Assembly: GCA_964409505.1 (NCBI GenBank)
Contig: CAYPDK010000029.1
Span: forward strand, 1-55,374
Length of the DNA: 55,374 bases
Direction of reading: 5' to 3'
DNA from: JADHZC01 sp964409505
GTDB taxonomy: Bacteria > Pseudomonadota > Alphaproteobacteria > Rickettsiales > Rickettsiaceae
Both the position numbers and the translations under genes were made by a program. Within the stretch, counting starts at the first letter, position 1. Each line of letters starts with the position of its first letter. Below the pieces are notes generated by a model. It was not told the origin of the DNA, ran no database searches, and saw only the letters and a program-made list of their open reading frames with translations. Positions 18,231-27,575 of this stretch are shown piece after piece.

Positions 18231-18591
18231 CCGTAAGCTTTTGATTTAATTCACTCTCATCAACAGTGCCATACAGACTATGTATCCTGTATATAATAGT
18301 AAGACCCACAGCCAAAGTAGCAAATCCTACAACAATAGCAGTCAACATAAGAACATGTGGAAGCGGACTGGAGAAAGGTAATTTATTTTCTAAAAAAAGG
18401 TCAGACTTATCATAAATAGGAGCCACAGCATTATGCACTTTGCCTAAAGAAATGTAAAAAATCAAAACAGAATTTTGAAACATAATGAGCCCAAATAATT
18501 TTTTCAAATAATGAGTACTAGTAATCATGATAAACAATCCAATCCCCAAAACACAAAGGGCAAAAAAATAAATTATATGTCCACCTAGCAT
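18217..18591 (-). CDS. mnhC: Na+/H+ antiporter subunit MnhC
   Basis: This 124-residue protein with three transmembrane helices belongs to the NuoK/MnhC family. The diagnostic element is PLPHVLMLTAIVVGFATLAV near residues 79-100, where Mrp C proteins are almost invariant. The N-terminal helix FFALCVLGIGLFIM and the LIMFQNSVLIFYI helix also fit. A hydrophilic insert (HNAVAPIYDKSDLF) lies between helices 2 and 3. It overlaps mnhD and follows mnhB after 12 bases. Confidence 0.9.
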   Translation of the reverse strand: MLGGHIIYFFALCVLGIGLFIMITSTHYLKKLFGLIMFQNSVLIFYISLGKVHNAVAPIYDKSDLFLENKLPFSSPLPHVLMLTAIVVGFATLAVGLTIIYRIHSLYGTVDESELNQKLTDDNN

Positions 18592-18603
18592 AGAAATGTA
18601 CTA

Positions 18604-19032
18604 CTAATTATACAACTCTTTTAGTAATAAATAAATAAGACTCAAAACAGATGATACAGTAACTCCAACTCCATTTTCAAATATAAAAATACCCAAATGT
18701 TGAGCCAAATGTTTGTCCCTATTAAGGTAATCATAATTCATATAATTCATATCAAAAAATATAGATATTAATCCAACACATATAATTATAGCTACTCCCA
18801 AAGTAGCAAGAATAACAAGAATATCTACAAGCACTCTATCCTGAACTTTAATTACAAAAATCATATCATATGCAACAACAGCAGTAGCAAAAATAGCTCC
18901 CGCCTGAAAGCCTCCCCCGGGAGAGACGTCTCCGTTGAAATGGATATACAACGAATAAGTTAATATATATGGAATAATAAAAGATATAACATATCTTATG
19001 ATCATAGACTTATGTGTCATATTATTTTGCAC
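18604..19032 (-). CDS. mnhB: Na+/H+ antiporter subunit MnhB
   Basis: The 142-residue membrane protein contains the highly characteristic MnhB block HFNGDVSPGGGFQAGAIFA at about residues 28-46, preceded by a helix (VISFIIPYILTYSLYI) and followed by helices including VLVDILVILATLGVAIIIC. It abuts the preceding DUF4040-type gene with no gap, which indicates translational coupling within the Mrp operon. Confidence 0.92.
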   Translation of the reverse strand: MQNNMTHKSMIIRYVISFIIPYILTYSLYIHFNGDVSPGGGFQAGAIFATAVVAYDMIFVIKVQDRVLVDILVILATLGVAIIICVGLISIFFDMNYMNYDYLNRDKHLAQHLGIFIFENGVGVTVSSVLSLIYLLLKELYN

Positions 19033-19632
19033 TTATTGAGTTTTGTTATTACGTGAGAGCAATAATAAAATAGAAATACCTGCAACAAGTATAACTACAG
19101 TTTCCCCCAAAGTATCAAACCCCCTATAGCCTGCAAGTACTGCTGCGACAATAGATGGTATACCTATATCTGTTTTAGTATTTTCTATAAAATACTTACC
19201 CAGATGAGTGTTAGAAGGAGAATCAACACCTCCATATTTGGGCAAATCTTGACTAGCCCAAGACAAAACAAATATCAATATGATACAAATACTTAGTGAG
19301 ATAGTCTTCTTTGTATTGATTTTAGGCTCAGACGTAACTTTTTGCTTTGACTCTCTCTGCAAAATTCTTAAAATATTCAATAATACTACAGTTGTAATAC
19401 AGGAGGATATTGCTACTTCTGTCATAGCAACATCCGGAGCATCCATAAGGAGATATGAAAACGCTATAAAATTACTAAAAATAGAAGAATTAATAACAAT
19501 TTCTTCAAAAAAAGACTCTACCAATTGAATCTTAATAGAAGAAAATACAACCATAGATAGTGATAAAATTAGTAATAAAATATTTACTAAACCCTCTATT
19601 TGTAGAGGAATTAAAAAGAATTTTTCAATCAT
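19033..19632 (-). CDS. MbhD/MbhE-like antiporter subunit (MnhA C-terminal region equivalent)
   Basis: This 199-residue membrane protein combines two modules. The first is a DUF4040/MbhD-like part with the signature LMDAPDVAMTEVAISSCI at about residues 62-79. The second is an MbhE-like part with GYRGFDTLGETVVIL near residues 168-182. In classical Mrp complexes these modules form the C-terminal end of MnhA; in this layout they are a separate protein. It overlaps mnhG by eight bases and abuts mnhB. Confidence 0.85.
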   Translation of the reverse strand: MIEKFFLIPLQIEGLVNILLLILSLSMVVFSSIKIQLVESFFEEIVINSSIFSNFIAFSYLLMDAPDVAMTEVAISSCITTVVLLNILRILQRESKQKVTSEPKINTKKTISLSICIILIFVLSWASQDLPKYGGVDSPSNTHLGKYFIENTKTDIGIPSIVAAVLAGYRGFDTLGETVVILVAGISILLLLSRNNKTQ

Positions 19633-19918
19633 TTTCTATGTTAGTACTCGTTTTCTTAAAAAAAGTATTTGCAATAGCATAAGTTGAGACAGGATTTAGT
19701 AAAAACACTATAAATAAAATAAAAAAAAGTTTTGCGATAGAAAATATGTTGTCCTGCAGAAACATGAGACCTATTAGAGATATAACAATGCCGCAAGAAT
19801 CAATAACTCCTCCTCCGTGAAGCTTATTATAAAAACCTTCTACTCTGATCAAAAAAACAACTCCTGATATTATAAAATAGAGCCCTATAGATAAAAGTAC
19901 CAATCCAAAATAGACCAT
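19625..19918 (-). CDS. mnhG: Na+/H+ antiporter subunit MnhG
   Basis: This 97-residue protein with three hydrophobic segments shows the MnhG hallmark RVEGFYNKLHGGGVIDSCG (family: R.pd.y.RlHa...), then a helix with IVISLIGLMFL and a final helix ending in NPVSTYAIAN. It is the first gene of the antiporter operon as read on the minus strand. The MnhE and MnhF subunits that usually precede MnhG are absent from the window. Confidence 0.88.
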   Translation of the reverse strand: MVYFGLVLLSIGLYFIISGVVFLIRVEGFYNKLHGGGVIDSCGIVISLIGLMFLQDNIFSIAKLFFILFIVFLLNPVSTYAIANTFFKKTSTNIEND

Positions 19919-20005
19919 GAGAATATCTAAAATTTTGAGTTAAAACATACCAACTCAAGTCTAACACCTTCAAATAAAAATATCTATAACTCAAAATATA
20001 AAAAA

Positions 20006-21340
20006 TTAAATACCACTCCTTAAATTCGAGTTTAAAATTCTCATTCCATTTCTATATTTTGAAACAGTCCTTCTTGAGATAGAAATACCATTTCTATTTA
20101 AACAAATCATAATTTTATGATCCGAGATCCTACCATCTTCTTTTTTAATAATATTTCTAATAAATTCCTTAATAGAAGTGCTAGAATAAATTTCATGAGA
20201 AGTAGTATCTGTAATACCAGAAGAAAAAAAATATTTTAATTCGTATACTCCTTTACTAGTTTCCATATATTTATTGGAGACTGATCTACTAACGGTACTT
20301 TCATTAAAGCCAGTCTTTAGAGCAATTTGCCTTAAAGTCATAGGTTTTAGATGCATAATTCCACGAAGAAAAAATTGCATTTGGTACTCTACTATTGCGT
20401 GTGAGATCTTGAGTATTGTAGCAGATCTCTCATCTATAAACTTAATTAAATTTTTTGCAGACCTCATCTCAGCATGAATAAAATCCCTGTCTTTTTTCTT
20501 CTTCAAATTCTGATTTACTTGTGAATAAAATTCTTTCCTGAGTTTTACAGAAGGAGAATAATTAGCAATGCGTAAATAGAATCTATTTTGAGAATCAAAT
20601 TTTAAAATCACATCTGGAAATTTGTAACTAATATTCTCGGAACTAAAATTTTGTGCTGGCCTCGGGTTTAGTGATTTTATTTTTCTTACAAGTATTTTTA
20701 ACTCCTCCAAGCTAACTTGACATAATTTTAGTAATTTTGTCCAATTCGAATGAGCTATTAACTCTATATTTTGGACTAGTTTTAGCAAAAGACTATCGTT
20801 ACCATATAATTCTCTGATTTGTATTGACAAACAGTCTTTAAGATTTGAAGCAAAAATACCAACAGGCTCTAAAGATTTCAATTGACCCAAAATTTCTTGA
20901 ACATAAGAAGTAGTACAAGAAAACGTTTTTACAATTTGTTCAACGTCTATATTTAAATAACCTTCCTCAGTCAGAAAATCTGTTAGATAAATAGCAACAT
21001 CTTTCTGTTTTCCATCAAAAGAAAAATGAATTTGCTCTAAGAGAGATTCTCGTAAATTTTTTTTATAAGAAACATGCTCAATAAAATTCTTCATATTATT
21101 ATCATAATCAAAATTTCTTCTGATTTTAGGAATTATAAAATTGTCATTTTTGAATAAATTCATTTCCGCGGAATTATCTTTTATATCCTCCTCTTCTATA
21201 AAAGAATTTTTATCTAACTCTTGCCTAATATACGAATCTAGCTCTATACTCGACATCTTAAGCACATTAACACTTTCTTGAAGCATTTTATTAATTCTTA
21301 CGGATTGAATATTGGCAATATCTTGGTTCTGGTTTAACAT
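20006..21340 (-). CDS. rpoN: RNA polymerase sigma-54 factor
   Basis: The 444-residue protein starts at MLNQNQDIANIQS; an upstream in-frame ATG at 21394 adds 18 hydrophobic residues that do not fit the family. Region I is glutamine/leucine-rich (INKMLQESVNVLKMSSIEL, then ELDKNSF). The central core-binding region includes LTEEGYLNIDVEQI and LKSLEPVGIFASNLKDCL. The DNA-binding part has an HTH (TLRQIALKTGFNESTVSR) and the RpoN box ISRRTVSKYRNGMRI. Sigma-54 reads -24/-12 promoters and needs an AAA+ activator; one is encoded at 32591-33883. Confidence 0.95.
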   Translation of the reverse strand: MLNQNQDIANIQSVRINKMLQESVNVLKMSSIELDSYIRQELDKNSFIEEEDIKDNSAEMNLFKNDNFIIPKIRRNFDYDNNMKNFIEHVSYKKNLRESLLEQIHFSFDGKQKDVAIYLTDFLTEEGYLNIDVEQIVKTFSCTTSYVQEILGQLKSLEPVGIFASNLKDCLSIQIRELYGNDSLLLKLVQNIELIAHSNWTKLLKLCQVSLEELKILVRKIKSLNPRPAQNFSSENISYKFPDVILKFDSQNRFYLRIANYSPSVKLRKEFYSQVNQNLKKKKDRDFIHAEMRSAKNLIKFIDERSATILKISHAIVEYQMQFFLRGIMHLKPMTLRQIALKTGFNESTVSRSVSNKYMETSKGVYELKYFFSSGITDTTSHEIYSSTSIKEFIRNIIKKEDGRISDHKIMICLNRNGISISRRTVSKYRNGMRILNSNLRSGI

Positions 21341-21454
21341 ATAAAGACAAAAATAAAAGACAAAAATAAAATAGGTCTTATAAAGTGAATACAATTAATT
21401 CATTAGTAAACTAATTATAAAATAAAAAATTCAAATTTAATATATAAACCCTTT

Positions 21455-23245
21455 ATGCCGCCAATTTTTTACATTAAGGGTGGTAATTTGAGCTTTGGCA
21501 AAAATACCCTCTTTTCTAACGTATCATTTCACATATATCAAGGAGATAAAATCTGTTTAGTTGGTAGAAATGGATCTGGTAAAAGTAGCCTGCTAAAGGT
21601 AGTTTTTGGAGAGTATGAATTAAATGAAGGAGAATTATTCCAAAATAAAAATATATCTATAAGTTATCTCAAGCAAGAAATTAAATCTTTAGATATAAGT
21701 ATTGAAAATTATTTTCTAATGCAAACAAAAAAAAATGTTCAAAATACTTCAAATATGCAATACATCACTGAAAAATTGGACCTAAGTAGACATACAAAGC
21801 TCAATGAATGCTCCGGGGGAGAATTAAAGAGAGTATTTTTAGGAGAAGCTCTACTTCAAGAATCAGACATATTACTATTAGATGAGCCTACAAATCACCT
21901 AGATATCAATACAATAGAATGGCTTGAAAATTATATATATTCCTATAAAGGAGCCGTAATTTGTATAAGTCACGACAAGATATTTCAAGAAAAAATATCA
22001 AATAAGATTTGGTGGTTAAATCAACAAAAATTATATATCTCAGAAGATAAAGGTTTTAAAGAATATGATTCCTGGCAAGAAGAAATAATCAAACAAGAAG
22101 AGCAAAATTTAAAAAAACTTGAAAAAAAACTTGCCCTTGAAAAACAATGGCTCCTTACTGGCATATCTGCAAGAAGAAAAAGGAATCAAAAAAGACTCAA
22201 GGAGCTGCATAAATTACGAGAAACTGCAAAAATCTATAATCAAAAAATAAAGCAAGGAAAAGAAAGAATTACACTATCCTTAGAGGAAGAAAAAAATAAA
22301 GCTAGAAACATAATAGAATTAATAGATATTTCCTTTAAAAATATAATTCAGAACTTTTCTTTAAAAATTATCAAAGGAGAAAAAATAGGAATTATAGGAG
22401 CAAATGGCTGTGGAAAATCTACCCTTATCAAACTTCTTACAAAAAAACTATTTCCAACCAAAGGAGAGATCAAATATGGACAAAACATCAAAATAAGTTA
22501 TTTTGATCAAAATAAAGAAAATTTACTCCCCAATGAATCAATATCCTATAATTTAGCCCCTTCAGGAAATGATTACGTTCTATTTCAAGAAAAAAAAATC
22601 CATATAGCCTCATATTTAAAGAAATTTATGTTTAATCCTAAGGTACTCTACTCAAAAGTACTCACGCTGTCAGGAGGAGAGCAAACAAGATTATCTCTAG
22701 CAAAAGTCCTAGTAAACCCAGGCAATTTATTAATCTTAGACGAACCAACAAATGACCTAGATATAGACAGCCTAGAAATATTACTAGAAATTCTATCAGA
22801 TTATTCTGGAACATTAATAGTTGTAAGTCATAATAGAGATTTTTTAAATCAATTAGTCACAAAAACAATCATATTCCAAAATAATACCCTAAAATACATA
22901 CCTGGCTCATATTTTGAATATTTAGAAAATTCTTCTAATGTAGAAAAATCAAGTACTATTCATAAAAAAGCTAAATCCACCACAAACATCTCGACAAAAA
23001 CCTCTACCACAAAAAGTACAAAGCTTAGCTATAAATATCAAAGATTACTAACGTTGATCCCAAAAGAAATAGACATATTAGAACAGCAAATAGCTGCTAT
23101 AGAAAAAAAATTAGAAAAAAAAGATTTATTTGAAAATGACTCAGAAAATTTTTACCTACTAGCAAATGAGTTAGACACAAAGAAAAAAATTTTAGACAAA
23201 AAATTAGAACAGCTCCTAGAAATAGAGACTTTAACAAAAAATTAG
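21455..23245 (+). CDS. uup: ABC-F family ATPase (Uup-like)
   Basis: The 596-residue protein has two ABC ATPase domains and no membrane segment. Domain 1 has Walker A GRNGSGKSS near residue 37, signature CSGGELKRVF and Walker B ILLLDEPTNHLD. The linker is lysine-rich and coiled-coil. Domain 2 has GANGCGKST near residue 314, LSGGEQTRLSL and LLILDEPTNDLD. A C-terminal coiled coil of about 80 residues (IDILEQQIAAIEKKLEKKD) is the Uup hallmark. ABC-F proteins act on ribosomes or, for Uup, on branched DNA intermediates and precise excision. Divergent from rpoN, with a 114-base gap. Confidence 0.88.
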   Translation: MPPIFYIKGGNLSFGKNTLFSNVSFHIYQGDKICLVGRNGSGKSSLLKVVFGEYELNEGELFQNKNISISYLKQEIKSLDISIENYFLMQTKKNVQNTSNMQYITEKLDLSRHTKLNECSGGELKRVFLGEALLQESDILLLDEPTNHLDINTIEWLENYIYSYKGAVICISHDKIFQEKISNKIWWLNQQKLYISEDKGFKEYDSWQEEIIKQEEQNLKKLEKKLALEKQWLLTGISARRKRNQKRLKELHKLRETAKIYNQKIKQGKERITLSLEEEKNKARNIIELIDISFKNIIQNFSLKIIKGEKIGIIGANGCGKSTLIKLLTKKLFPTKGEIKYGQNIKISYFDQNKENLLPNESISYNLAPSGNDYVLFQEKKIHIASYLKKFMFNPKVLYSKVLTLSGGEQTRLSLAKVLVNPGNLLILDEPTNDLDIDSLEILLEILSDYSGTLIVVSHNRDFLNQLVTKTIIFQNNTLKYIPGSYFEYLENSSNVEKSSTIHKKAKSTTNISTKTSTTKSTKLSYKYQRLLTLIPKEIDILEQQIAAIEKKLEKKDLFENDSENFYLLANELDTKKKILDKKLEQLLEIETLTKN

Positions 23246-23393
23246 TAAATTGTTACTACTATTCAATTTCTAACATTGATATTATATTTAGTAAAAAATA
23301 TAATCTATACCCCAGAAAAAGATTGTATTTCCCTGATTTTTCTTTATTACCATCTTCATGTATCTTTTAAAAAACTTAATTTTTTATTATAAG

Positions 23394-24051
23394 TTTATTA
23401 TAAGTTGATAATACCAACAAAAATAGAAAGCAACAAATCAGTATATAACGAAATATATAAAAAGTTAATAGAGATTGTATGGGACTCTTTTTTTAGTTCT
23501 GAAAAATTTACTGAAATATTACCCATAGACCTCGAGTGTGCTCAGAATAATTCTGATATTTTTAAATATTTATTAGATAATATATAAAAAGCAAAAAATT
23601 TTTTGAAGATAATGGAGCACGACTTATTAACTCCTTAAAAGTAGAGGATATTACTACAAAAAAATTGTTGAAACAAAACTAGAGAAAAATTTTTACCTCT
23701 TTCTAAAAAAGATGATAGATTTAGCTGGGTATAAAACAACTTTAGAACAATTTATAAAATCCGGCAGTTGCAACCCACAAAATTTTATGCCCGTATTTAT
23801 ACAAACAGGAGGATGGAGTGAAAAAAAATTTTGGGAGAGCTGGGAGGAACTTTTGAATAATTCGTATAACAACAATTTTGAAAAACCAGAATTCCTAGGA
23901 GAATCCTACCAAAAATACCCAAACAACTAAATTAACTCAAAGTCTATTAAATGAACATAATAAAACTCTTACTGACAACAATGCTTACCCAGCAGTTGAG
24001 ATATCTGGTAAAGATACTGAAGTAGAATCTTTTGTTGGAATACTTGATTAG
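23394..24051 (+). pseudogene. Multiply frameshifted unidentified gene between uup and mutS
   Basis: Four coding-like segments follow each other in changing frames. 23394-23584 includes ECAQNNSDIFKYLLDNI. About 23596-23680 reads FFEDNGARLINSLKVEDI. About 23672-23890 reads VETKLEKNFYLFLKK, then MIDLAGYKTTLEQF and QTGGWSEKKFWESWEEL. 23890-24051 reads NTQTTKLTQSLLNEH and AYPAVEISGKDTEVESF, and ends at a TAG. The breaks sit in runs of A or T. No known domain is recognised. The sequence still looks protein-coding, so inactivation appears recent, or the breaks are assembly indels. Confidence 0.5.
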
Positions 24052-24097
24052 AAAAAAATAACGCATAAAGTTAGAGCATTACCTATTAATGAAGCTA

Positions 24098-26569
24098 TCA
24101 ACAAGATTTTGTCTCATGTTCTAAAGAAGCAAGTAATTCATTTGCTCTTTTTACTACAGACGTTGGTAACCCAGCTAATTTAGCAACATGTATCCCATAA
24201 GATTTATTACTACTACCCTTTTTAACTCTATGTAAAAATACTATCTTATTCTCTTCCTCATATATATCTGTGGTATAATTGACTAATTTATCTAGCTCCT
24301 TTTCAAGCTTAATTAACTCATGATAGTGGGTAGCAAATAAACATCTTGAATGTAATATATCATGTATGTATTCTAGAATAGACCAAGCAATTGCAACTCC
24401 GTCATAAGTAGAGGTTCCTCGTCCAACTTCATCTAAAATCACTAAAGATTTATCTGTAGATTGATTTAAAATAGAAGATGATTCGATCATTTCTACCATA
24501 AATGTAGACTCGCCTTTAGATAAATTGTCTCCCGCTCCAATTCTTGTAAAGATCTTATCTATAATGCCTATTTGAGCAAATTCTGCAGGAACAAAACATC
24601 CCATATGAGCTAAAATAGCAATAATAGCGGTTTGCTTTAGAAAAGTGCTTTTTCCAGACATATTGGGTCCAGTTATAAGACAAATCTGTTCTGATTCTGA
24701 TAGATTAATATTATTTGATATAAAATCTTGATTTTTAAACTTCAAATGTTGTTCTACTATTGGATGTCTTCCTGAAATTATGTTAATTGTCCTATCTTTA
24801 GTTAAAATAGGCCTAACATAAGAATTGTTATAAGCCAAATAGGCAAAGCTACAAATTACATCTAAAAAACTTAAACTAGAAGTTAATTTTCTAATTTCTT
24901 GTTCATGTTCAAGAATTTTAGAACATATATCGTGATATATTTTCTTTTCTAGATTGACTAGTAGCAATTTAGCATTAATGATTTGATTTTCAATATCTTT
25001 CAATTTATCTGTAGAAAATCTAGCAAAATTTTTTGTACTTTGTTTATGAATAAAAACTCCATCTTGAATTTTAGAAATATTTTTAGTTGTAACTTCTATA
25101 AAAAAACCTAGCATATTATTATACGAAATTTTTAAATTATCGATAGCAGTTTCCTTTCTATATTGTACCTGAAGCTTATCTATATAGTCAGACCCATGCT
25201 CAAGAATATCATGAAGTTCATGTAATTTTGGATTATACTCTTTTTTGATTTTATAATCACTATTTAGGTCCGGATTAATAGAATCACTTATCAATTTATA
25301 AATAGCATAATGCTTAATATAATCTGAAGTTAATTTTTCTATTTTTTCTGAAACAGTAACATTTTGCTCGTTCATCAATTTATATTTGATATTTTCTGCT
25401 ACTTTGATAGAATTTGCTATATCTAGCAGATCTCTTGTATTACTTCTATTAGCGCTAACTTTCGTAATGGCTTTTTCCAGATCTGGAAAGTTTTTTAAAT
25501 CTTCTCTAATATATTCAGTAATAGACATATTACTATAAAAAAAATCTACAATTTCCAATCTATAATTAATAAGATTTATGTCCGTAGACGGCATTAACAA
25601 GTATTTATATAAGACTCTGCTACCTGGTTTGGATAATGTTTTATTAATAATGAAAAACAAGCTATTTTTTCTATCATCTTTATTGTCTTTTATAAGATCT
25701 AATTTTGTTCTCGAGGAGTGATCCATAAAAACATAATTGTCATAATTTAGAATTTTAGGCTTTAAAAGCTTTGGTACAAAATGTTTTTGAGTCAAAATCA
25801 CATATTCAATAATCACACCTAAAACAACAGTTTCTCCATCATTGACATTACCAATACTTTGAATAGAAAAAATTTTATAAAAATCTAAAATAATTTGTTT
25901 AGATCTTTTTAATTCAAACAAATTTTCTTGCTGAAATTTCATAGGAATATTATTCTCTAGTAATTTGGATGTGATATTATGAAATTTTAATTTTTCATTT
26001 ATTAACACTTCTTTAGGAGAAATCTTATGTAACTCTTCTACAAGATTTACCATAGGCACTGTAAGTAAAAAAATTTGTGCTGTGGATATATCCAAATATG
26101 CAATAAAGGATTTATCCTTAGAAAAATGGATAGTTGCAAGGTAATGAGGTATGCTGGCTTCAATTAATTCCTCTTCGAGAATCGTGCCTGGAGTAATGAT
26201 TCTAACTACGTCTCTTTTAACTATTGCATTATATCCTCTTTTGTTTTTTGCCTCTTCTGGAGTCTCTAATTGTTCACATATGGCAATGCTCATACCCTCA
26301 TTAATAAGCTTTAAAATATAACTTTTTACAGCATGGTGAGGTACTCCACACATAAGAATAGTATTTTTTTCATTTTTATTCCTGGTAGTCAAAGCAATCC
26401 CCAATATTTTACTAGCTCTATCCGCATCTTCATAAAACAATTCATAAAAATCTCCCATGCGATACAAAAGTAGACAATCTATATGGTTGTATTTTATATC
26501 CAAATATTGTCTCATTGAAGCAGATACTTCGTAATAGTTATATTTTCTGTAAAATTCTTCTAAATTCAT
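24098..26569 (-). CDS. mutS: DNA mismatch repair protein MutS
   Basis: MutS recognises mismatches and starts methyl-independent or MutL-coupled repair. The 823-residue protein has the mismatch-binding domain (LLYRMGDFYELFYEDA with the Phe-x-Glu motif FYE), connector, lever and clamp. The ATPase domain has Walker A GPNMSGKSTFLKQ near residue 633, then GESTFMVEM, the Walker B segment SLVILDEVGRGTSTYDG and the LFATHYHEL switch. The length is typical of alphaproteobacterial MutS. No mutL lies nearby. No frameshift is seen, so repair is likely intact despite the decayed genes around it. Confidence 0.97.
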   Translation of the reverse strand: MNLEEFYRKYNYYEVSASMRQYLDIKYNHIDCLLLYRMGDFYELFYEDADRASKILGIALTTRNKNEKNTILMCGVPHHAVKSYILKLINEGMSIAICEQLETPEEAKNKRGYNAIVKRDVVRIITPGTILEEELIEASIPHYLATIHFSKDKSFIAYLDISTAQIFLLTVPMVNLVEELHKISPKEVLINEKLKFHNITSKLLENNIPMKFQQENLFELKRSKQIILDFYKIFSIQSIGNVNDGETVVLGVIIEYVILTQKHFVPKLLKPKILNYDNYVFMDHSSRTKLDLIKDNKDDRKNSLFFIINKTLSKPGSRVLYKYLLMPSTDINLINYRLEIVDFFYSNMSITEYIREDLKNFPDLEKAITKVSANRSNTRDLLDIANSIKVAENIKYKLMNEQNVTVSEKIEKLTSDYIKHYAIYKLISDSINPDLNSDYKIKKEYNPKLHELHDILEHGSDYIDKLQVQYRKETAIDNLKISYNNMLGFFIEVTTKNISKIQDGVFIHKQSTKNFARFSTDKLKDIENQIINAKLLLVNLEKKIYHDICSKILEHEQEIRKLTSSLSFLDVICSFAYLAYNNSYVRPILTKDRTINIISGRHPIVEQHLKFKNQDFISNNINLSESEQICLITGPNMSGKSTFLKQTAIIAILAHMGCFVPAEFAQIGIIDKIFTRIGAGDNLSKGESTFMVEMIESSSILNQSTDKSLVILDEVGRGTSTYDGVAIAWSILEYIHDILHSRCLFATHYHELIKLEKELDKLVNYTTDIYEEENKIVFLHRVKKGSSNKSYGIHVAKLAGLPTSVVKRANELLASLEHETKSC

Positions 26570-26661
26570 AACTTATTTTGTACCATTAATTTTGCTAAGC
26601 CATTAGCTTCATTGAAAATGTTTTCTAGATATTAAGTGCCAATAAAACTCTTAGATTAGAA

Positions 26662-27345
26662 TTAAACATAATCTTTACATAAAATGCACTCCCCTGGTCT
26701 CATATGTCCTAGATTATATCTGCCATAACAAACACGTATCAATCTGTTGACTCTGAGACCAAAAAATTGAAATATATTCCTAACCTCTCTATTTTTACCT
26801 TCCGTAAGTACAATCTTAAACCAGTGGTTTGTTTGCCCTTTTCTAAGAAGATAAACAGATTCTATATTGTAGCCAAGTAAGGATTCGATGTTTTTTTTAG
26901 AAGAGATAAGAAATTTTCCAATATTTCCAAATGCTCGAACTTTATAAACTCTCCTCATACGGTTAGATGGTAATTCCATATATCTTGCAAATTCAGCATT
27001 ATTAGTAATTAACAATAATCCCTCACTATTAACATCAAGCCTTCCCACAGAAATAACATATTCCTTAATATTAAGCTGCTCAAATACAGTACTCCTATCG
27101 AACGGGTCTTTATGAGTACAAATAACCCCCGTGGGTTTGTAATATTTCCATATTTTAACTTTTTTCTGTGGCAGTATCAAATTATTACGATAAAGAATAA
27201 CATCTTCTTTTAAAACTTTAGTACTTGGATCTAAAACTATTTTATTATTTTTTTTAATATCTCCTTTTAAAATAAGATCCGTAGCATCCCTTCTAGAACA
27301 AATACCACAAGAAGCTATGTACTTTTCTATCCTCTGTTCCACCAT
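26662..27345 (-). CDS. 23S/16S rRNA pseudouridine synthase, RsuA/RluB/RluE family
   Basis: The 227-residue enzyme converts uridine to pseudouridine in rRNA. The N-terminal S4-like RNA-binding domain (RIEKYIASCGICSRRDA, about 4-60) precedes the catalytic domain. That domain has YYKPTGVICTHKDP, the active-site Asp motif VGRLDVNSEGLLLITN and the conserved EGKNREVRNIF box near the C-terminus. An in-frame TTG lies two codons before the ATG at 27345; the ATG is preferred. The exact target (RluB- or RsuA-like) cannot be fixed from sequence alone. Confidence 0.9.
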   Translation of the reverse strand: MVEQRIEKYIASCGICSRRDATDLILKGDIKKNNKIVLDPSTKVLKEDVILYRNNLILPQKKVKIWKYYKPTGVICTHKDPFDRSTVFEQLNIKEYVISVGRLDVNSEGLLLITNNAEFARYMELPSNRMRRVYKVRAFGNIGKFLISSKKNIESLLGYNIESVYLLRKGQTNHWFKIVLTEGKNREVRNIFQFFGLRVNRLIRVCYGRYNLGHMRPGECILCKDYV

Positions 27346-27575
27346 ACACAATTTCTACATTTCATAAACAAAACATTTCTTACTCTACCATATCTATACA
27401 TACAACGTATAATTATCATAATTCTAATTAATTTATAGCAATAAATATCACAAATAATAAATTTTGAAAATATTTTTATCAATAAAAACATTATCAAAAT
27501 AAATCTACTTAAATTTTCTTGCTAAGAAAGATAAGTTCGTTTAAAATTTACGGGATCTTTATATTAATTTTTTAG

